NCBI RefSeq assembly: GCF_018614415.1
Contig: NZ_JAGGOO010000002.1
Location: forward strand, 24,206-88,205
Reading direction: 5' to 3'
Origin: Streptomyces sp. ISL-12
GTDB lineage: Bacteria > Actinomycetota > Actinomycetes > Streptomycetales > Streptomycetaceae
Length of the DNA stretch: 64,000 bases
Under the pieces are notes generated by a model. It was given only the letters and a program-made list of their open reading frames with translations, was not told where the DNA came from and did not search any database. The first letter of the stretch is position 1. Each line of letters starts with the position of its first letter. The position numbers were made by a program, and so were the translations under genes. Of the stretch, positions 8,668 to 17,910 are shown piece by piece.

Positions 8668-10287
8668 TCAGGGACGGGTGCGGCCGGTGATCTCCCGGTA
8701 CTCGGTCTCCGAGGGCTTGGTGATCTGGCTGCCGGGGCCGTAGAAGGCCCGGCTGAGCCCGGTGCGCAGCCGCCGGGTGCGGGCGGTCGGGGAACCGTCC
8801 GTGTCCCGGGCGGGGACGGGCTCCAGGGGGCGGTACTGCTCGTGCGCGGTCAGCGCGTGCCGGTGTGCCTGGTCCAGGGGTTCGTGGACCTCGACGTACT
8901 CGCCGTGCGGGAGGCGTTTGATGACGCCGGTCTCGCGCCCGTGCAGCACCTTGTCGCGGTCCCGGCGCTGCAGGCCCAGCGCCAGGCGCTTGGTGACGAC
9001 GAAGGCCAGCACCGGGACGACGAACAGGCCGATCCGCACCGCCCAGGTGACCCCGTTGACGGAGACGTGCAGCCGGGTGGCGATCACGTCGTTGGCGGCG
9101 CCGGTCAGCGCCACCGCGTAGCCGCTGAGCCAGGCCACGCCCAGGGCGGTGCGCACCGGCCGGTTGCGGGGGCGGTCCAGCAGATGGTGGTGGCGGTCGT
9201 CGTCGGTGACCCATGCCTCCAGGAACGGGTAGGCGCCCAGGGCCAGGAAGAACAGCACGCCGGCCAGCAGCGGAAGGAAGTTGTCCAGGGCCAGGGTGTG
9301 GCCCCACACGTCGATCTCCCAGCCGGGCATGACCCGCAGCAGGCCGTCGGCGACACCCATGTACCAGTCGGGCTGGGAGCCGGCGGAGACCTGGTCGGGG
9401 CGGAAGGGACCGTAGTTCCACACGGGGTTGATCTGCGCGACGGCGGCCATGACGAAGATGACACCGGCCACGAAGCAGAACAGGCCGGCGGCCCGCACGG
9501 CGTACACCTTGGCCGGCCGGCCGACCACGTTGCGTTCGGTACGCCCCGGCCCCGGGTACTGCGTGTGCCGGTGGAGCACGGCCAGGGCCAGGTGGGCGGC
9601 GAACAGGGCGACGATCAGCGCGGGGATGACCAGCGTGTGCAGGGTGTTGAAGCGGGCGATCAGGTCCTCGCCGGGGAACTCGCCGCCGAACAGGAAGAAC
9701 GACAGGTACGTCCCGACCACCGGGACCGACAGCAGCGTGCCGTTGACCACCTGCAGGCCGGTGCCGGACAGCAGGTCGTCGGGCAGGTCGTAGCCGGTCA
9801 GCCCGGCGAACATGGCCAGCACGAGCAGCAGGAAGCCGAACACCCAGTTCAGCTCGCGGGGTTTGCGGAACGCGCCGGTGAAGAAGACCCGCATCAGGTG
9901 CGTGAACAGGGCGGCGACGAAGACCAGCGCCGCCCAGTGGTGGGCCTGGCGGATGAGCAGTCCGCCGCGGACGTCGAAGGACAGGTGCAGGGTCGAGTCG
10001 AACGCCTCGGAGACCAGCTGGCCGCGCAGCGGGGCGTAGCCGCCGTCATAGATGACGGGGTCGGTGGAGGGGTGGAAGTAGAAGCTCAGGTAGACGCCGG
10101 TGACCAGCAGGACGACGAAGCTGTAGAGCGCGATCTCGCCGAGCAGGAACGACCAGTGGTCGGGGAAGACCATGCGCCGGGTGGAGGAGGTCAGCCGGTG
10201 GTAGCCCGAGCGGCTGTCCAGCCAGCGGGCGAGCCTGTCCCCGCCGTGCCCCTGTTCCGGCCCGGCCGGCCGGCTGTCGTTGCCCAT
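8668..10287 (-). CDS. qcrB: Cytochrome bc1 complex cytochrome b subunit, solitary copy
   Basis: A 539-residue multi-span membrane protein close in sequence to actinobacterial QcrB. It has the haem-ligand region (RQAHHWAALVFVAALFTH and later LHTLVIPALIVALFAAHLAL), the SLPDDLLSGTG-like loop, GGEFPGEDLIARF, the quinol-site PDWYMG motif (PEWY equivalent), and a C-terminal extension with IKRLPHGEYVEVHEPL as in Streptomyces QcrB. It oxidises menaquinol in the plasma membrane. The start at 10287 (MGNDSRP) fits the family. An ATG at 10398 is ruled out because it overlaps the -10 of promoter P3; 10344 is possible. No QcrA, QcrC or oxidase gene lies nearby, so its partners must be encoded elsewhere. 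Confidence 0.9.
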   Translation of the reverse strand: MGNDSRPAGPEQGHGGDRLARWLDSRSGYHRLTSSTRRMVFPDHWSFLLGEIALYSFVVLLVTGVYLSFYFHPSTDPVIYDGGYAPLRGQLVSEAFDSTLHLSFDVRGGLLIRQAHHWAALVFVAALFTHLMRVFFTGAFRKPRELNWVFGFLLLVLAMFAGLTGYDLPDDLLSGTGLQVVNGTLLSVPVVGTYLSFFLFGGEFPGEDLIARFNTLHTLVIPALIVALFAAHLALAVLHRHTQYPGPGRTERNVVGRPAKVYAVRAAGLFCFVAGVIFVMAAVAQINPVWNYGPFRPDQVSAGSQPDWYMGVADGLLRVMPGWEIDVWGHTLALDNFLPLLAGVLFFLALGAYPFLEAWVTDDDRHHHLLDRPRNRPVRTALGVAWLSGYAVALTGAANDVIATRLHVSVNGVTWAVRIGLFVVPVLAFVVTKRLALGLQRRDRDKVLHGRETGVIKRLPHGEYVEVHEPLDQAHRHALTAHEQYRPLEPVPARDTDGSPTARTRRLRTGLSRAFYGPGSQITKPSETEYREITGRTRP

Positions 10288-10397
10288 CTCTTCACCATTC
10301 GTTTCTGCCGCCCGCGCGGCGCACGGCGGAGCCGACTCGTCCATGACGGTGCCGTTCGCGGTGATGGGGATGATTCGTGAACGGCTGTCGTGAGTCA

Positions 10398-10425
10398 TGA
10401 CCGGTGACCCGGCGAGGGTGTGACA
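10398..10425 (-). promoter_or_regulatory. ECF41-type promoter P3
   Basis: Minus strand -35 TGTCACA (10425-10419), 15-base spacer, -10 CGGTCA (10403-10398), about 110 bases before the cytochrome b start. Confidence 0.8.
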
Positions 10426-10436
10426 CCCGGCCCGGG

Positions 10437-11375
10437 TCAGCGCGCGACGACGTTCCGCAGTTCCGCGCCCGCGGCGAACCGGGCCAACTGGTCCCGGATG
10501 AGCGTTTCCAGACGGGGCCACAGGGCCGGCGTGAACGCGCCGACGTGCGGGGTGATCAGCACCCCGGGCACGGTGCGCAGCGGGTGCCCCGGCGGCAGCG
10601 GTTCGGGGTCGGTCACGTCGAGCGCGGCCCGCAGCCGGCCGCCGTCGGCCTCCTTCAGCAGGGCGTCGGTGTCGACGACGGCCCCCCGGGCGACGTTGAC
10701 CAGCAGGGCGCCGTCCTTCATGCGGGCGAGCAGCCCGGCGTCGAACAGCCGCCGGGTGTCCGGGGTCAGCGGGACGCACAGCACCACCACGTCCGCGTCG
10801 GCGACGAGCCGGGGCAGGCGGGCGACGGAGTGCACCGGCCCCCGGGGCGTCCGGCGGCCGGTACTGGCGACGCGGGTCACGGCGCAGCCGAACGGGGCCA
10901 GGAGGTCCTCCAGCGCGGATCCGACGGCGCCGTAGCCGACGATGAGCACCGACCGCCCGTACAGCGAGGAGTGCACCCGTGGCTCCCAGGCCCCCTGCTC
11001 CTGGGCGCGGAGCGCCTCGGGGACACCCCGCAGGGAGGCGAGGACCAGGGTGAGCGCCAGCTCCGCCGTGCCGGGCGCGGGGACACCCCGCGCGTTGCAC
11101 AGGGTCACCTCGCGGGGGACGCGGTCCAGTGCGGCCCGCAGTTCGTCGGTGCCGGCGCTGAGGGCCTGGACCGCCCGCAGCCGGGTCATCCGGGCGAGCG
11201 GCCCGGCGATGACATCGATGTCCTGGGTCAGCGGCGGGGCGTAGAACTCCACTTCGGCCGGGTCCGTCGGGTAGGGCGAACGGCCGTCCCAGCGGGCGTA
11301 CTCGAGCCCCGGGGGCAGGTCGGTGAGACGGGTGAACTGCGCGGGCAGCCATACCTGGGGGGAACTCGCGGTCAT
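10437..11375 (-). CDS. D-2-hydroxyacid dehydrogenase
   Basis: A 312-residue protein of the D-isomer specific 2-hydroxyacid dehydrogenase family, which reduces 2-keto acids with NAD(P)H. The nucleotide motif is VLIVGYGAVGSALEDLLAPFG near residue 145, followed by the signature ADVVVLCVPLTPDTRRL, then LVNVARGAVVDTDAL, the conserved Asp/Glu region LDVTDPEPLPPGHPL, and the catalytic His in ITPHVGAFT. ATG at 11375, with GGAG about nine bases upstream. Promoter P4 lies about 47 bases upstream, divergent from P5. Possible substrates are pyruvate-like keto acids, which would fit the nearby pyruvate dehydrogenase, but that is inference. Confidence 0.88.
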   Translation of the reverse strand: MTASSPQVWLPAQFTRLTDLPPGLEYARWDGRSPYPTDPAEVEFYAPPLTQDIDVIAGPLARMTRLRAVQALSAGTDELRAALDRVPREVTLCNARGVPAPGTAELALTLVLASLRGVPEALRAQEQGAWEPRVHSSLYGRSVLIVGYGAVGSALEDLLAPFGCAVTRVASTGRRTPRGPVHSVARLPRLVADADVVVLCVPLTPDTRRLFDAGLLARMKDGALLVNVARGAVVDTDALLKEADGGRLRAALDVTDPEPLPPGHPLRTVPGVLITPHVGAFTPALWPRLETLIRDQLARFAAGAELRNVVAR

Positions 11376-11421
11376 GACGACGTACTCCGCTCTCACTACG
11401 GTTTCACGAAAGCCGCAGAGT

Positions 11422-11449
11422 TGACTGCGCGTCCCGTCCCGCTGTGACA
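11422..11449 (-). promoter_or_regulatory. ECF41-type promoter P4
   Basis: Minus strand -35 TGTCACA (11449-11443), 15-base spacer, -10 CAGTCA (11427-11422), for the 2-hydroxyacid dehydrogenase gene. Confidence 0.75.
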
Positions 11450-11494
11450 GCGGACGGCGGTGACAACGGTCACTCCCCCAGCAGCGGATGACAC

Positions 11495-11522
11495 TGTCAC
11501 AGGTCCGGTCCACACGTTGTCT
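11495..11522 (+). promoter_or_regulatory. ECF41-type promoter P5 (leaderless transcript likely)
   Basis: -35 TGTCACA (11495-11501), 15-base spacer, -10 TTGTCT (11517-11522). The ATG of the next gene is at 11531, only eight bases past the -10, so the mRNA probably begins at or next to the start codon. Confidence 0.74.
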
Positions 11523-11530
11523 TGCTGGAC

Positions 11531-12298
11531 ATGCATACCGTTGTCACCCGAGCGCCGGCGGCCGTCCGGCCGGCCCCGGACGCCTACGCCGTCACCGCCG
11601 AGTTCTACGACATCCTGCAGGCCGAGGCGGACGCGGCGCGGGTGCGCCGGCTCTACCGCCGGGCGGTCGCGTCGGCCCGGCTGGGTGTGCTGGACATCGG
11701 TGCCGGCACCGGACGGGTCACGCTGATGAGCCTGGCCGAGTCCCGGGCCGACGTGCACGCCGTCGAACCGTCCCGGGCCATGCGCGGCGCCCTGCTGACC
11801 CGGCTCGCCGCGCTGCCCGCGCGGCAGCGGGAGCGGGTGACCGTGCACCCGTACCCCCTGGACCGGGCGGGGCCGGCCGCCGTCGCGGACGTGGCCGTCT
11901 GCCACAACATGGTCGGCTGTCTGCCGCCGGCCGCGCGGGAGTCGCTGTGGCCCGGGATCGGCACCGCCCTGGTGTCCGGCGGTTCGCTGTTCCTGCAACT
12001 GCCGCCCGACCGCATGCCCGCGCGCACCCTCGTGCGGCTGCTGCCCGAGCAGCGGGTCGGTGCGCACACCTACGGCGGGCGCCTGACGATGTCGCCCGCC
12101 GGGTACCGCATCCGCACCCGCGCCGACTACTGGGTCAGGGGCGCTCAAGGGGTACTGCGGGAGCACACCGAGACGTTCTGGATGTGGCCCGCCTCGCGCG
12201 CCCGGCTGACCGGGGAACTGGCGCGGTACGGGTTCGTGCCGCTGCCGGGGCACGACGAGCCGGAACTGCTGGCGGTCACGCTCGCCGGACCGCACTGA
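11531..12298 (+). CDS. Class I SAM-dependent methyltransferase
   Basis: A 255-residue protein with the SAM-binding motif GVLDIGAGTGRVTLMSLAES near residue 57 and the acidic strand end VHAVEPSRAMRGAL, followed by VAVCHNMVGCLPP at motif II. It probably methylates a small molecule; the acceptor is unknown. No Shine-Dalgarno precedes the ATG and the promoter P5 -10 ends eight bases before it, so the transcript is probably leaderless, which is common in Streptomyces. The next gene starts 108 bases downstream with its own P6 promoter. Confidence 0.83.
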   Translation: MHTVVTRAPAAVRPAPDAYAVTAEFYDILQAEADAARVRRLYRRAVASARLGVLDIGAGTGRVTLMSLAESRADVHAVEPSRAMRGALLTRLAALPARQRERVTVHPYPLDRAGPAAVADVAVCHNMVGCLPPAARESLWPGIGTALVSGGSLFLQLPPDRMPARTLVRLLPEQRVGAHTYGGRLTMSPAGYRIRTRADYWVRGAQGVLREHTETFWMWPASRARLTGELARYGFVPLPGHDEPELLAVTLAGPH

Positions 12299-12317
12299 GG
12301 CGGCCGGAGACGGACGG

Positions 12318-12345
12318 TGTCACAACCCGTGCCGCCGCCCGGTCT
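12318..12345 (+). promoter_or_regulatory. ECF41-type promoter P6
   Basis: -35 TGTCACA (12318-12324), 15-base spacer, -10 CGGTCT (12340-12345), upstream of the ferredoxin-reductase-like gene and probably the four-gene operon behind it. Confidence 0.8.
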
Positions 12346-12406
12346 CATGGACGACCGCACCGCACGGCTCGCTGTGCGCGCCGCACGACCTGGGACTGGG
12401 ATCATC

Positions 12407-13639
12407 ATGCCGCGTGTCAATACGTTCGTGATCGTCGGAGGCGGCCTGGCCGCCGGCAAGGCCGCGGAGGAACTGCGCGAGCACGGCCACGACGGGCCGC
12501 TCCTCGTCATCGGCGACGAACCGGAACGCCCCTACATCCGCCCGCCGCTGTCCAAGGGTTATCTGCTGGGCAAGGAGGACCGCGAGTCGATCCATGTGCA
12601 CCCCGAGAGCTGGTACCGGGAGAACGGCGTCGACCTGCTGCTGGGCACCCGGGTGACCGCCGTCGACCCCGGCGGGAACACGGTGACCCTGGACGACGGG
12701 CGCCGGCTGCCCTACGCCGCGCTGCTGCTGGCCACCGGCTCCACCCCGCGCCGCCTGGCCGTGCCGGGGGCGGACCGGGAGAACGTGCTGTACCTGCGGC
12801 GGGTCGGCGACAGCGAACGCCTGAAGGCCGCCTTCACCGAGGGCGCCCGGATCGTGGTGGTCGGCGGCGGCTGGATCGGCCTGGAGACGGCGGCCGCGGC
12901 CCGCGCGGCCGGCGCCCGGGTGACCCTGCTGGAGCGCGGCGAGCTGCCGCTGCTGAAGGTGCTGGGCCGGGAGGCGGCCGAGGTCTTCGCCCGGCTGCAC
13001 CTGGACCACGGTGTCCATCTGCGGCCGCACGCCCGGGTCGAGCGGATCACCGGAACCGGCGGCCGCGCGGACGGCGTACTGCTGGCCGACGGCACCCGCC
13101 TGCCCGCCGACGCCGTGGTGGTCGGCGTCGGCATCACCCCCAACGTCCAGCTCGCCGAGGCGGCCGGGCTGGAGGTGGCCGACGGCATCGTCACCGACCA
13201 GCATCTGCGCACCTCCGCGCCCGGCGTGTACGCCGCCGGTGACGTGGCGGCCGCCTACCACCCGCGGCTCGGCCGGCGCCTGCGGGTGGAGCACTGGGCC
13301 AACGCGCTGCACCAGCCGCGCACCGCCGCGCTGAGCATGCTGGGCGAGGACGCGTCCTACGACCGGCTGCCGTACTTCTACACCGACCAGTACGACCTGG
13401 GCATGGAGTACACCGGCTGGACCGAGCCGGGCGGTTACGACCGGGTGGTCTTCCGCGGTTCGCGGCAGGAGCGGCGGTTCGTCGCGTTCTGGATGTCCGG
13501 CGAGCGAGTGGTCGCGGGGATGAGCGTCGACGTGTGGGACGTCATCGGCACGGTCCGCGCGCTGATCGAGTCCGGCGCGGCGGTGGACGACGCCCTGCTC
13601 GCCGACCCGGGGCTGCCGCTGGAGAGCCTGCTGCCGTGA
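12407..13639 (+). CDS. FAD-dependent ferredoxin reductase-like oxidoreductase
   Basis: A 410-residue two-dinucleotide-domain flavoprotein. The FAD motif [17 protein letters not shown] starts at about residue 7, the NAD motif [21 protein letters not shown] near residue 147, and the second FAD motif [10 protein letters not shown] near residue 275; a C-terminal reductase domain follows ([10 protein letters not shown]). It belongs with rhodocoxin/putidaredoxin reductases, which move electrons from NAD(P)H to a ferredoxin. An in-frame ATG at 12347 would lie before the predicted transcription start of P6, so ATG 12407 is preferred. A ferredoxin gene in the same regulon (19832 minus) is a candidate partner. 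Confidence 0.88.
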   Translation: MPRVNTFVIVGGGLAAGKAAEELREHGHDGPLLVIGDEPERPYIRPPLSKGYLLGKEDRESIHVHPESWYRENGVDLLLGTRVTAVDPGGNTVTLDDGRRLPYAALLLATGSTPRRLAVPGADRENVLYLRRVGDSERLKAAFTEGARIVVVGGGWIGLETAAAARAAGARVTLLERGELPLLKVLGREAAEVFARLHLDHGVHLRPHARVERITGTGGRADGVLLADGTRLPADAVVVGVGITPNVQLAEAAGLEVADGIVTDQHLRTSAPGVYAAGDVAAAYHPRLGRRLRVEHWANALHQPRTAALSMLGEDASYDRLPYFYTDQYDLGMEYTGWTEPGGYDRVVFRGSRQERRFVAFWMSGERVVAGMSVDVWDVIGTVRALIESGAAVDDALLADPGLPLESLLP

Positions 13640-13730
13640 CCCGCCCGGCCCGCGCCGCCCAGCGCCGCACCGCCCAGCGCCGCAGCGCCCCTCGCCCGCA
13701 CCCCGTGCCCGAGTTCACGAGAGCAGACCC

Positions 13731-14483
13731 ATGACCGACCCTTCCCCGCCCCCGCTGCCCCCGCTGCGCCCGATGCCGGACGACTGGCGGCGGGCGCTGG
13801 CCGTGGTGGCCCACCCCGACGACCTGGAGTACGGCTGCTCGGCGGCGGTGGCCGCCTGGACGGCCGGCGGCCGGGAGGTGAGCTACGTCCTCGCCACCCG
13901 CGGCGAGGCCGGCATCGACACCCTCCCCCCGGCCCAGGCCCGGTCGCTGCGGGAGGCCGAGCAGCGCGCGGCGGCCGCGGCCGTCGGCGTCACCACCGTG
14001 GAGTTCCTCGGCCACCCCGACGGTGTCATCGAGTACGGGACGCGGCTGCGCCGGGACATCGCCGCGGCCGTCCGCCGGCACCGGCCCGAGCTGGTGCTCA
14101 CGCTGAACCACCGGGACACCTGGGCCACCGGCGCCTGGAACACCCCGGACCACGTGGCGGTGGGCCGGGCCGTGCTGGACGCGGTGGCGGACGCGGGCAA
14201 CCGCTGGTTCTTCCCGGAACTCACCGGGCGGGGGCTGCCGCCCTGGAACGGCGTGCGGTGGGTGGCCGTCGCCAACTCACCGGCGCCGACCCACGCGGTG
14301 CCCGCCGGGCCGGGGTTCGACCAGGGGGTGCGGTCCCTGCTGGCGCACCGCACCTACCTGGAGGCGTTGAGCGACGCGGACCCCGAGACGTACGCGCGCC
14401 GTTTCCTGGCCGACAGCACCGGCACCCACAGCGCCCGGTTCGGCGGCCGGCCCGCCGTCGCCTTCGAACTGTTCGGCCGGTGA
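13731..14483 (+). CDS. PIG-L/LmbE family deacetylase
   Basis: A 250-residue protein with the zinc-binding signature [14 protein letters not shown] near residue 25 (AHPDD) and the second metal ligand in [12 protein letters not shown]. Family members remove an acetyl group from N-acetylglucosamine-type or mycothiol-pathway substrates (MshB, Mca), or from antibiotic precursors. ATG at 13731 after a weak GAGAGCAG. It lies 91 bases after the reductase, with no ECF41 promoter in between, and 40 bases before the adenylating enzyme, so it is inferred to be in the P6 operon. The substrate is unknown. Confidence 0.85.
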   Translation: MTDPSPPPLPPLRPMPDDWRRALAVVAHPDDLEYGCSAAVAAWTAGGREVSYVLATRGEAGIDTLPPAQARSLREAEQRAAAAAVGVTTVEFLGHPDGVIEYGTRLRRDIAAAVRRHRPELVLTLNHRDTWATGAWNTPDHVAVGRAVLDAVADAGNRWFFPELTGRGLPPWNGVRWVAVANSPAPTHAVPAGPGFDQGVRSLLAHRTYLEALSDADPETYARRFLADSTGTHSARFGGRPAVAFELFGR

Positions 14484-14523
14484 CCGGCCGCCGGCCGGCC
14501 CGACCGCCGAGAAAGGACCTCCC

Positions 14524-15624
14524 ATGAGTGACGACTCCCCCGCCGTCCTGGACGCCGGACCGTCCGACGGCGTCGACCCGGACGCGTTCGTACGCGCGGC
14601 CATGCGGTGGCACTTCGCCCCGGAGACCGGCTCCCGCTACTGGCTCGACCGGGCCGCCCGCCTCCCCTTCGACCCGCGCCGGGACGTCAAGGGGGTGGCC
14701 GACCTGGCGCTCTTCCCCGCCCTCACCGACGACCTGCGCGAGGTGCCGGTGGCCGACCTGGTCCCCCGGGGCTACGGCAGCGGCGTGCGGGTGCTCGACG
14801 TCTTCGACAGCGGCGGCACCACCGGGGCGCCCAAGCGGGTGATCCAGCTGGCCGACTGGGCGCGGCACAGCACCGAGCAGGTCGACCGGCGGCTGCGGGC
14901 CCACGGGGTGCCGGCCGGCCGGCCGTGGCTGACCGTGGCCCCGACCGGCCCGCACCTGGTCGGGGACGTGCTCCAGCGGGCGGCGGCGGCCCTCGGCGGT
15001 CCGGCGCTCGGCGTCGACATGGACCCGCGCTGGGTACGGAAGCTGATCGCCGCCGGCCGGAGCGACGAGGCCGAGGCGTACACCGACCACCTGGTCGAAC
15101 AGTGTCGGCGCATCCTGCTCACCCAGGACATCGGCGTGCTCGCCGCCACCACCCCGCTGCTGGAGCGGCTGGCCCGCGAGGACGACCTGCTGGAGCGCAT
15201 CAACGGCTCCGTGGGGGCGATCGTCTGGGGCGGCACGCACATGGACCCCGACACCCGCCACCTGCTGGCCACCGAGGTCTTCCCGGAGGTCCCGCTCATC
15301 GGCATGTACGGCAACACCATGATGCTCACCGCGCTGCTGGAGCGGCCCGGTTCCGGCGCCGCGGAGCCCTGTGTGTTCGACCCGGTGTCGCCGTACGTGT
15401 TCCTGTCGGTGGTGGATCCCGGCACCGGGGAGCGGGTCGCGGTGGGTGAGCGCGGCCAGGTGGTGGTCAGCCACGTCAGCAAGTCCATGCTCATTCCCAA
15501 CAACGCCGAACGGGACACGGCCGTGCGGGTGCGGCCAGCCGGCGGTCAGGCGGGCGACGCGGTCGCCGATGTGGCGCCGGTGCCGGTGGTGCGCGGCGAG
15601 ACGGTGATCGAGGGCGTGTACTGA
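14524..15624 (+). CDS. AMP-forming acyl-activating enzyme (PaaK/LuxE/GriD-like)
   Basis: A 366-residue member of the adenylate-forming family, shorter than a usual CoA ligase. The ATP P-loop VFDSGGTTGAPKRV lies near residue 97 and GMYGNTMMLTA at the adenine-binding (A5) position near residue 261. A full C-terminal lysine domain is not evident. It starts with ATG after AGAAAGGA and overlaps the next gene by one base, so translation is coupled. With the reductase behind it, it looks like the GriD/GriC pair of grixazone biosynthesis or LuxE/LuxC: it would activate a carboxylic acid and hand it over for reduction to an aldehyde. The substrate is unknown. Confidence 0.75.
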   Translation: MSDDSPAVLDAGPSDGVDPDAFVRAAMRWHFAPETGSRYWLDRAARLPFDPRRDVKGVADLALFPALTDDLREVPVADLVPRGYGSGVRVLDVFDSGGTTGAPKRVIQLADWARHSTEQVDRRLRAHGVPAGRPWLTVAPTGPHLVGDVLQRAAAALGGPALGVDMDPRWVRKLIAAGRSDEAEAYTDHLVEQCRRILLTQDIGVLAATTPLLERLAREDDLLERINGSVGAIVWGGTHMDPDTRHLLATEVFPEVPLIGMYGNTMMLTALLERPGSGAAEPCVFDPVSPYVFLSVVDPGTGERVAVGERGQVVVSHVSKSMLIPNNAERDTAVRVRPAGGQAGDAVADVAPVPVVRGETVIEGVY

Positions 15625-17054
15625 TGGCGGACCGGGAGACGGCCGACCGGGACCCGGCCGCGGCGGCGGTGGCTGAGCCCGGCGGCCCGCCGTACCTGGA
15701 CGCGCTGGGCCCCGGCGGCCCGTACCGGACCCGGCGGCCGAGCGCGGTGACCGATGTGTCCGGGGCCGAGGTGGCCCGGCTGAGCCTGGTGCCACCGCTG
15801 TACGTCGGCCGGACGCTGGCCGCGCTGCGCAAGGCCCCGCCGGTGGCACCGGCCGGCCTGGACGCGGTACTGGCGGCGGCGGCCGGGGAGTTCGCCGCCG
15901 GCACCGTCGGCGGACTGGGCGTACGCGCCTACGAACACCTCGTCAGCCGGACCTCCGGCACCCCGCTGGCGGTGGTGCGCGCCGCGACCCGGGGCACCGC
16001 CCGCTTCGTCGCCCTGGCCCGGTCCTCCGCCGAACAGGGCCGGCCGCGCGGGACGGTGGCCGGCCGCCGGGACCCGGTCCTGGGCGCCGGGCACGCGGTG
16101 TGGGCCCGGCGCGGCGAGGTGTTCGCCGTGAACGCCTCCGGCAACCACCCCGGTGTGCACCGGCTGTGGCTGGAGGCGCTGGCCCTGGGCTACCGGGTCG
16201 CCGTCCGCCCGTCGCGGCGCGAGCCGTTCACCCCGCACCGGCTGGTCGCGGCGCTGCACCGGGCGGGTGTCCGGCCCGACCAGCTGGTCCTGCTGCCCAC
16301 CGACCACCCCGGCGCCGACACCCTGCTCCGGGGCGCCGACCGCGCGGTGGTGTATGGCGGCGACGAGGTGGTGGCCCGGTACGCCCGCGATCCGCGGGTG
16401 CTGCCGCAGGGTCCCGGCCGGAGCAAGATCCTCGTCACCGCCGGCACCGACTGGCGCGACCACCTGGACACGATCGTCGGTTCGGTCGCCGACGAGGGCG
16501 GCACCGCGTGCGTCAACACCACCGCCGTCTACGTCGAGGGAGACCCCGCGCCGCTCGCCGAGGCGCTCGCGGCCCGGCTGTCCTGGCTGCCCTCGCTGCC
16601 GCCCCAGGACCCGCGGGCGGTGCTGCCGGTGGTCCCGCTGGACCGGGCCCGGGCCCTCGGCGGCTACCTGCGGTCGGTGGCCGCGGGGACCCGCGCGTGG
16701 CTCGGCGCGGACGGTGTGGTCGACGGCCTCGGGGACGGCAGCGCCGTCCTGCGTCCCGCCGTCCACCAGGTCGCCGACGCCGGCGCGGCCCAGCTGCGCA
16801 CCGAACTCCCCTTCCCCTGCGTGTGGGTGGCGCCCTGGGACCGGGCGGCCGGCACCGCCGTGCTGCGGGACACCCTCGTCCTCACCGCCCTCACCCGCGA
16901 CCGGGCACTGCTCGACGCGCTGCTGGCGGAACCCACCATCGCCAACGTGTACGTCGGGGACCACCCCACCCACTGGATGGCGCCGGGCGTGCCGCACGAC
17001 GGGTATCTGTCGGAGTTCCTGATGCGCGGCAAGGCGGTCGTCGGCGGCCTGTGA
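15624..17054 (+). CDS. Acyl-CoA/acyl-AMP reductase, aldehyde-dehydrogenase fold (LuxC/GriC-like)
   Basis: A 476-residue protein of the aldehyde dehydrogenase superfamily. VFAVNASGNHPGVH near residue 168 and AVVYGGDEVVARY near residue 245 match the LuxC/acyl-CoA reductase branch; the likely catalytic cysteine is in GGTACVNTTAVYVEG near residue 295. It would reduce the activated acyl group made by its coupled partner at 14524 to an aldehyde with NAD(P)H. The start overlaps the upstream stop by one base. It is the last gene of the P6 operon, and its stop is nine bases from the convergent membrane-protein gene. Aryl acid reduction is an inference from the GriC/GriD arrangement. Confidence 0.78.
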   Translation: MADRETADRDPAAAAVAEPGGPPYLDALGPGGPYRTRRPSAVTDVSGAEVARLSLVPPLYVGRTLAALRKAPPVAPAGLDAVLAAAAGEFAAGTVGGLGVRAYEHLVSRTSGTPLAVVRAATRGTARFVALARSSAEQGRPRGTVAGRRDPVLGAGHAVWARRGEVFAVNASGNHPGVHRLWLEALALGYRVAVRPSRREPFTPHRLVAALHRAGVRPDQLVLLPTDHPGADTLLRGADRAVVYGGDEVVARYARDPRVLPQGPGRSKILVTAGTDWRDHLDTIVGSVADEGGTACVNTTAVYVEGDPAPLAEALAARLSWLPSLPPQDPRAVLPVVPLDRARALGGYLRSVAAGTRAWLGADGVVDGLGDGSAVLRPAVHQVADAGAAQLRTELPFPCVWVAPWDRAAGTAVLRDTLVLTALTRDRALLDALLAEPTIANVYVGDHPTHWMAPGVPHDGYLSEFLMRGKAVVGGL

Positions 17055-17063
17055 CCGCCGCGC

Positions 17064-17702
17064 TCAGTGCGGCAAGAGCAGCATCACGGCCGTGCCGAGC
17101 GCCATCGCCCCGTCGCGCGCGTGCCCGTACGGGTCGCGCGCGGCGGTGCGGTGCGCGTCGTCCGTGGCGGACCGCAGCGCGGGCATCGGACGGGTCAACG
17201 ACCGTACGCCGCACGCCAGCAGACCCACCGCCAGTACCGCGGTGACCGCGGGCTCCGGCAGCGCGGCGGCCGCGGTGTGGTGCGCGGCCGGTCCGCCCGC
17301 GGCCAGGGTCCGGTGGGCGGCGCCGTGCGGGGCGCGCAGCATCCAGGCCATCGCCGCCATGCCGGCCGCGGCCGGCAGCCGGGCGGCGACCGCCGCCACG
17401 GTGCCCGCCAGGGGCCGGCGCGGCGTGGTGCCCGCCGGGCGGCGGCGCGGCGCGGACAGCACGAACCACAGTGCGGCGGCAGCGCACACGGCCACGGCGG
17501 TGCGGCCGGCCAGCGGGTGGGCGAGGCCCCACGGCATCACCGCCATGCCCCCGGCCATGCCGGCGTGCAGCAGGTGGTCCACCCGGTCGCGGCGTCCTGC
17601 GCCCCCGGGGCGCAGGACCTGCCGCAGCGCATGGGCCGACACGAGGGTGAAGAGCACCGTCAGCAGCGCGTGCACGAGGTCGGCCGGTGTCTTCTGCCAC
17701 AC
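17064..17702 (-). CDS. Integral membrane protein (DUF5134-like)
   Basis: A 212-residue membrane protein with about five hydrophobic segments: LVHALLTVLFTLVSAHAL, then AGMAGGMAVMPWGLAHPLAG, a third around AVCAAAALWFVL, one in the middle and a C-terminal MALGTAVMLLL. The HLLHAGMAGGMAVMPWG stretch resembles the actinobacterial DUF5134 family. GTG at 17702 with AGGAAAGG upstream is preferred over a start at 17768, which would lie at the -35 of its promoter P7. Function is unknown. It converges with the reductase gene and diverges from ECF41 gene I. Confidence 0.75.
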   Translation of the reverse strand: MWQKTPADLVHALLTVLFTLVSAHALRQVLRPGGAGRRDRVDHLLHAGMAGGMAVMPWGLAHPLAGRTAVAVCAAAALWFVLSAPRRRPAGTTPRRPLAGTVAAVAARLPAAAGMAAMAWMLRAPHGAAHRTLAAGGPAAHHTAAAALPEPAVTAVLAVGLLACGVRSLTRPMPALRSATDDAHRTAARDPYGHARDGAMALGTAVMLLLPH

Positions 17703-17739
17703 GGTGTGTGCCTTTCCTGGTCCGGGCGGTTCACTGTCC

Positions 17740-17767
17740 TGACCAGGTGTGCGAGCCATCCGTGACA
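17740..17767 (-). promoter_or_regulatory. ECF41-type promoter P7
   Basis: Minus strand -35 TGTCACG (17767-17761), 15-base spacer, -10 TGGTCA (17745-17740), 37 bases before the membrane-protein GTG. Confidence 0.72.
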
Positions 17768-17910
17768 CGGTACGCGCGGACGGTGCGGGCGCCCGATGTC
17801 ACGGTGTGTCCGCACCGTCTCAGGGGCCGGCCCGGGTTGCCACCGGCCACCGGCACGTCCGTCACCGGCCGCTTGTAGCATGATGCGCACGACGCCCGAA
17901 GGGACAATCG

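Noticed and set aside
10396..10398. ATG at 10398 as start of the cytochrome b gene
   Set aside because: It overlaps the -10 of P3, so it would not be in the transcript; family alignment also favours 10287.
12347..12349. ATG at 12347 as start of the ferredoxin reductase-like gene
   Set aside because: Lies directly behind the -10 of P6, before the likely transcription start.
17797..17820. TGTCACG followed by CGTC before sigma I
   Set aside because: Spacer is 11-12 instead of 15-16; kept only as a comment, not called as a promoter.
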